NCBI GenBank assembly: GCA_945903685.1
Contig: CAMDOQ010000002.1
Location: forward strand, 1 to 48,228
Source: Rhizobium sp. Q54
GTDB lineage: Bacteria; Pseudomonadota; Alphaproteobacteria; SHVV01
DNA length: 48,228 bases
Reading direction: 5' to 3'
Shown here: positions 44,059 to 48,228 of the stretch, piece by piece
Position numbering within the stretch: position 1 is the first letter of the stretch
How the letters are laid out: the number at the start of each line of letters is the position of its first letter
Program-made: the position numbers and the translations under genes
The notes under the pieces: generated by a model
What the model was told of the DNA's origin: nothing
The model's input: the letters and a program-made list of their open reading frames with translations, nothing else
Database searches by the model: none

Positions 44059-44925
44059 ATGCTCAGCGCCGCCGTCAGCATCCTGTTCGACGGGCTCGCC
44101 TACGCGATGATCCTGTTCATCATCGCGGTCGGGCTCTCGATCACGATGGGACTGATGAACTTCGTCAACCTCGCCCACGGCGTGTTCGCGATGGCCGGCG
44201 GCTACGCCACCGTCACCATGATACGGGCGTGGGAGGTGCCGTTCCTGGCGGCGCTGCCGATCGCCTTCGTCCTGGTCGGCGCGGCCAGCGTCGTGTTCGA
44301 GCGTCTGCTCTACGCGCCGCTCTACCGGCGGAGCGAACTCGACCAGGTCCTGATGACGATCGGGTTCGTGTTCATGGCGATCGCCGCGTTCACCTATTTC
44401 TGGGGCCCGAATCCGCTCGGCATCGAGGTGCCGCGCTATCTCAAGGGCCAGGTCGATTTGGGCTTCCGCGAGTTTCCGACGTATCGGCTGTTCATGATCG
44501 CGGTCGGGTTCGGCATGATTCTGGCGCTGTGGCTCGTCTTCGAGCGTACGCTGTTGGGCGCCCGCATCCGCGCTGCCGTCGACAACCGCCGCATGGCGCA
44601 GTCGCTCGGGATCGATGTCGGCCGCCTGTTCACGCTCACCTTCGCGGTCGGAAGCGGGTTGGCCGCGGTCGGCGGCGGGCTCGCGGTCGAGTTGATCGGG
44701 CTGCGGCCAACTTTCGCGATCCAGTATCTCGTCCATTTCCTGATCGTGGTAGCGGTCGGCGGCTTGGGCAGCATCCGGGGCGCGTTCCTGGCCGCGCTCC
44801 TCTTGGGCATCATCGATACCGCCGGCAAGTATGTGTGGCCGGCAGGCGGCGGGTTCTTCATCTACGCGATCACCGTCGTCGCGCTGCTGATCAAACCCGA
44901 GGGGCTCTATGGCAAGCGCGATTGA
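44059..44925 (+). CDS. Branched-chain amino acid ABC transporter permease (LivH-like)
   Basis: LAYAMILFIIAVGLSITMGLMNFVNLAHGVFAMAGGYATV...GGLGSIRGAFLAALLLGIIDTAGKY. Confidence 0.94.
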   Translation: MLSAAVSILFDGLAYAMILFIIAVGLSITMGLMNFVNLAHGVFAMAGGYATVTMIRAWEVPFLAALPIAFVLVGAASVVFERLLYAPLYRRSELDQVLMTIGFVFMAIAAFTYFWGPNPLGIEVPRYLKGQVDLGFREFPTYRLFMIAVGFGMILALWLVFERTLLGARIRAAVDNRRMAQSLGIDVGRLFTLTFAVGSGLAAVGGGLAVELIGLRPTFAIQYLVHFLIVVAVGGLGSIRGAFLAALLLGIIDTAGKYVWPAGGGFFIYAITVVALLIKPEGLYGKRD

Positions 44926-45904
44926 CCCGGCCGCCGCGGTGCCACGCTTGGGCCGCGCGCGCTGGCACTGGGCCGAAGCGCTGCCGTGGCTCGCGTTGGC
45001 CGCGGTGCCGTTCGTGTTCCCCGGCTACCTCGCGCTCGGCTGCCAGGTGATCGTGATGATCCTGTTCGCGCTCTCGCTCGACTTGATCCTCGGCTACGCC
45101 GGAATCATCACCCTGGGCCACGCCGCCCTGTTTGGAACCGGCGCTTATGCCGCCGGCATGCTCTCGGCCCACCTGGGCTGGAACGAGCCAATCACCGGGC
45201 TCCTGGTCGCCGGCGCAGCGGCGGCGGCGGTCGGCTTCGTCTCGGGCTGGTTCCTGCTTCGCTATCATGGCCTCGCGCTCTTGATGCTGACGCTCGCAAC
45301 CGCGATCCTCCTGCAGGAGCTCGCCAACACGCTGGCACCCTATACCGGCGGTTACGACGGCCTGTTGGGCATCGCGATCGATCCGATCTTCGGCCGCTTC
45401 GCGAACGATCTCTTCCGCCAGAACTACTATGTCTACGGCCTTATCGTGCTGCTCGCGGCGTTCCTGATCGCGCGCCGCGTCGTCGCGTCGCCGTTCGGGC
45501 AGTCGCTGGTCGGGATTCGCGAGAACGTGAAGCGCATGCATGCGATCGGCGCACCGGTTCACGGCCGGCTGGTCGCGATCTACACCATCGCCGCGGCGAT
45601 GGCCGGTGTCGCCGGCGGCCTCTTCGCTCAGATCCACGCCTTCGTCACCCTGCAGGTGATGGGGTTCCAGCTCTCGGGCGCGGTTCTGATCGTCGTCATT
45701 CTGGGCGGTGCCGGGCGGCTCTACGGCGCCTTCATCGGCGCCGCGATCTACGTGATCCTCGAGGACCAGCTCGCGAAGCTCAGCCCCGAGTTCTGGGAAT
45801 TCGGCGTCGGTCTGGTGCTGGTTGCGACCGTCCTGTTCGCGCGCCGGGGGTTACTCGGGATCGCCGAGGACCTGACCGCGCGGCTCCGGCGGCGAACGCC
45901 ATGA
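44909..45904 (+). CDS. Branched-chain amino acid ABC transporter permease (LivM-like)
   Basis: LILGYAGIITLGHAALFGTGAYAAGMLSAHLGWNEP...GQSLVGIRENVKRMHAIGAPV...GGAGRLYGAFIGAAIY. Confidence 0.94.
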   Translation: MASAIDPAAAVPRLGRARWHWAEALPWLALAAVPFVFPGYLALGCQVIVMILFALSLDLILGYAGIITLGHAALFGTGAYAAGMLSAHLGWNEPITGLLVAGAAAAAVGFVSGWFLLRYHGLALLMLTLATAILLQELANTLAPYTGGYDGLLGIAIDPIFGRFANDLFRQNYYVYGLIVLLAAFLIARRVVASPFGQSLVGIRENVKRMHAIGAPVHGRLVAIYTIAAAMAGVAGGLFAQIHAFVTLQVMGFQLSGAVLIVVILGGAGRLYGAFIGAAIYVILEDQLAKLSPEFWEFGVGLVLVATVLFARRGLLGIAEDLTARLRRRTP

Positions 45905-46671
45905 CCGCGCTCGCGCTCGAAACCCGCGACCTCCACAACCGCTTTGGCGGGCTCGAGGTCGTGCGGAATCTGAACTTCAATCTCGCGCCCGGCGCCCGCC
46001 ACGCGCTGATTGGCCCCAATGGTGCCGGCAAGACCACCTTCGTCAATCTGGTCGCCGGCGCGCTCTCCCCCTCGCACGGCGCCATCCTACTCCACGGCCG
46101 CGACATCACCGGCCTGGTCCAGGCGGCACGCGTCAAACGCGGTATCGTCCGCACCTTCCAGATCAGCCAGCTGTTTCGCAACCTGACCGTGCTCGAGAAC
46201 GTCGCGCTCGCCATCGCCGAGCGCGACGGTATCGCCCGGGTGCTGTGGCGCGGGCTCGCGGCGTTTCCGACGATCGTCGACGAGGCGGTAGCGCTGTTGG
46301 CCGGGCTCGATCTCGCGGCCGACGCCACCACCGCCATCCGTGCCCTCGCCTACGGCCGCCAGCGCCTGGTCGAAATCGCGATCGCGCTCGCGCTCAAGCC
46401 GAGCGTCCTGCTGCTGGACGAACCGGCGGCCGGCATCCCGTCGGCCGAAAGCCATGTGATCCTGGCGGCGCTCGACCGATTGCCGCCGGCGATCGCGGTC
46501 CTGATCATCGACCACGACATGGGCGTGGTGTTCCGCTTCGCCCGCCGCATCACCGTCCTGGTCGGCGGGCTTACACTCGCAGAAGGAACACCGGCCGAAA
46601 TCGCAGCCGATCCGCGCGTCCGCACCGCCTACTTAGGCGAGTCGATCCTGCCCGACGGGGTCGGGCGATGA
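45901..46671 (+). CDS. ABC transporter ATP-binding protein (LivG-like)
   Basis: NRFGGLEVVRNLNFNLAPGARHALIGPNGAGKTTFVNLVAGALSPSHGAILLHGRDITGL...RTFQISQLFRNLTVLENV. Confidence 0.94.
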   Translation: MTALALETRDLHNRFGGLEVVRNLNFNLAPGARHALIGPNGAGKTTFVNLVAGALSPSHGAILLHGRDITGLVQAARVKRGIVRTFQISQLFRNLTVLENVALAIAERDGIARVLWRGLAAFPTIVDEAVALLAGLDLAADATTAIRALAYGRQRLVEIAIALALKPSVLLLDEPAAGIPSAESHVILAALDRLPPAIAVLIIDHDMGVVFRFARRITVLVGGLTLAEGTPAEIAADPRVRTAYLGESILPDGVGR

Positions 46672-47387
46672 ACGCCGCGCCCCTGCTGAGCCTCGCCCGC
46701 GTTTCCGCCGGTTACGGCGAGACGGTCGTGATCGAGGACATCGAGCTCGGCGTCGGCGAGGGCGAAAGCGTGAGCGTGATCGGCCGCAACGGAGTTGGCA
46801 AGACCACGCTGCTCGCGACCGTGATGGGTCACACCACCATGCACGGCGGCACCATCGCGATCGGCGCCGTCCCACTCGCGCGGGTGGAGAGCCATGTACG
46901 GGCCCGCGCCGGGTTGGGCTACGTGCCGCAAGAGCGCGAGATTTTCCCTTCGCTCACGGTGCTCGAGAACCTGGCGGTCGCGGCACGGCCGGGACGGTGG
47001 ACGCTCGAACGGGTGTTCGACCTCTTCCCGCAACTCCGCGCCCGCGCGTCGAACCGCGGCGGTCAGCTCTCGGGCGGCGAGCAGCAGATGCTCTCGATCG
47101 CCCGCGCGCTGATGGGTAACCCGCGCGTTCTTCTGATGGACGAGCCGAGCGAGGGTTTGGCGCCGGTCGTGGTCGAGGAGCTGGTTCGCGCGATCGTGCG
47201 ACTCCGCGACGAGGAGCGCTTGGCGATCGTGCTGGTCGAACAAAACACGCGTGTCGCGCTCGCTCTATCGCCGCGCGTGGTCGTCATGGACCGCGGCCGT
47301 ATCGTTTACGACGGCCCGAGCGCCGCGCTCCGCGACGACCCCAAAAAACTCGGCGTCCTGATCGGCCTCGATTCGGCAGGCGCCTGA
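46668..47387 (+). CDS. ABC transporter ATP-binding protein (LivF-like)
   Basis: VSAGYGETVVIEDIELGVGEGESVSVIGRNGVGKTTLLATVMG...LSGGEQQMLSIARALMGNPRVLLMDEPSEGLAP. Confidence 0.94.
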   Translation: MNAAPLLSLARVSAGYGETVVIEDIELGVGEGESVSVIGRNGVGKTTLLATVMGHTTMHGGTIAIGAVPLARVESHVRARAGLGYVPQEREIFPSLTVLENLAVAARPGRWTLERVFDLFPQLRARASNRGGQLSGGEQQMLSIARALMGNPRVLLMDEPSEGLAPVVVEELVRAIVRLRDEERLAIVLVEQNTRVALALSPRVVVMDRGRIVYDGPSAALRDDPKKLGVLIGLDSAGA

Positions 47388-47393
47388 AGGCTC

Positions 47394-47981
47394 TCAGAGC
47401 CAGTACTGCAGTACGTACTCGTAGGGACCCTCGGCGTTGACGAGGTCGACCCGCTGTAGCGCGATCTTGTAGCCCGAGGGCGTTCGCCGGAGATGATGGC
47501 GGTAACGCCCCAGGAAATGCCGGAGCACGTCCAAGCGGAACTCGGCGACGTGAAACTTCGAGCGCACGACGACGTCGCCGGTCTTGGCGTCCTCGCGCTC
47601 GATCACGACGTTCGAGACGATGTGGCTGGTACGGTTGGGCGGCTGCTGCGACCACGCCCGCGGATGGCCGAGCCGGCCGATCCTGACTTTCATCAGGTCG
47701 AGATCCTCGTAGAAAATGTTGGGGACGCCGTCGCCGGTAGTTTGCTCTTCGTTCGCCGGCATCCAATAGCGGCCGTCGGCGGTGAAGAGAGCGAGCCACT
47801 CGTCCCAGCGCCGCTCGTCGAGAATCTCAGCTTGCCAGTAGAGGAACTGCTCGACCGCGCGCTGGCTGTCGCCGTGGGCGGCGTGGGCAGGACGCGCCGG
47901 CATCGCGCGGCGGGCGCGCGGGCGCTTGGTCGTCCGTGTCCGGGACTTGGCGCCGCGCGGGCGCGACGGTTTCTTGGCCAT
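47394..47981 (-). CDS. Aromatic-ring-hydroxylating dioxygenase beta subunit (SnoaL-like) with a basic N-terminal extension
   Basis: AVEQFLYWQAEILDERRWDEWLALFTADGRYWMPANEEQTTGDGVPNIFYEDLDLMKVRIGRLGHPRAWSQQPPNRTSHIVSNVVIE. Confidence 0.9.
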   Translation of the reverse strand: MAKKPSRPRGAKSRTRTTKRPRARRAMPARPAHAAHGDSQRAVEQFLYWQAEILDERRWDEWLALFTADGRYWMPANEEQTTGDGVPNIFYEDLDLMKVRIGRLGHPRAWSQQPPNRTSHIVSNVVIEREDAKTGDVVVRSKFHVAEFRLDVLRHFLGRYRHHLRRTPSGYKIALQRVDLVNAEGPYEYVLQYWL

Positions 47982-47991
47982 CGTCCGGCCC

Positions 47992-48228
47992 TTACGCCAG
48001 GTACTCGGCCCACGCGCGGAACATGTTCCGCATCGGCGCCTCGCTCATGCCGGTGACCGAGGTGACGACCCCGCCGGCGACCGGATCCTGGCCGGCGTTG
48101 CGGTGGAAGCTCACCCAGTCATGCCCCTGGGTACGCAGGCCCTCGTGGCACTTCCAGAAGTTGTGGAGGTCGTCGGCGTTGACCATCGTCGAAGGCGAGT
48201 TGACGAGATAATAGTAGGCGAGCGCACG
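47992..48228 (-). CDS. Aromatic-ring-hydroxylating (Rieske) dioxygenase alpha subunit, C-terminal part; 5' end outside window
   Basis: RALAYYYLVNSPSTMVNADDLHNFWKCHEGLRTQGHDWVSFHRNAGQDPVAGGVVTSVTGMSEAPMRNMFRAWAEYLA, open to the window edge; sits directly upstream of the beta subunit. Confidence 0.8.
   Translation of the reverse strand, partial: RALAYYYLVNSPSTMVNADDLHNFWKCHEGLRTQGHDWVSFHRNAGQDPVAGGVVTSVTGMSEAPMRNMFRAWAEYLA

Noticed and set aside
44986-45900. Long N-terminal extension of the LivG ORF (44986-46671)
   Set aside because: The extension is an out-of-frame shadow of livM; the ABC ATPase begins at ATG 45901 with an ATGA overlap.
1-48228. tRNA/rRNA genes, transposases, integrases, prophage or toxin-antitoxin/defence genes
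   Set aside because: Looked for cloverleaf-like sequence, DDE or tyrosine recombinase motifs and known defence motifs; none seen by eye. A tRNAscan-SE, ISfinder and PADLOC/DefenseFinder run would be needed to exclude them fully.

Overview
A 48.2 kb, high-GC chromosomal window with alphaproteobacterial (Rhodospirillales-like) character; the lineage is inferred from gene content only. It holds about 54 supportable genes, one clear cobalamin riboswitch, several hairpin or REP-like intergenic elements, and no recognisable tRNA, rRNA, CRISPR array, transposase or prophage. From left to right: ettA (partial); a tandem array of SEVEN EamA/DMT-type transporter genes; glutaminase; parvulin PPIase; rpsU; class II aldolase; ketopantoate reductase; lpxB; Gfo/Idh oxidoreductase; CFA-synthase-like methyltransferase and DUF1295 protein; two intact TauD/TfdA dioxygenases plus a collapsed third copy; ABM monooxygenase; orphan SsuA/TauA-like binding protein; RidA; PhyH dioxygenase; SDR; HyuB and D-aminoacylase; LLM flavin oxidoreductase; GFA protein; a B12 riboswitch followed by btuB, binding protein, permease, ATPase and tonB, with a convergent second binding protein; a DUF350/GspS-like/DUF1190 (YjfL/YgiC/YgiB-like) operon; sthA; pobA; a VOC dioxygenase coupled to a MetE-like protein; CMD protein; livKHMGF; and a Rieske dioxygenase beta/alpha pair (partial). 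The strongest unusual signals are the seven-gene EamA array, the decaying third TauD copy whose 3' end nearly matches copy 1, a 24-bp tandem repeat that re-copies the tonB stop region, and several conserved genes with no canonical start codon at the expected place (sthA, rpsU, ridA). I see no clear evidence for a defence system or other large novel machine. The EamA array is the best candidate for something under-described.
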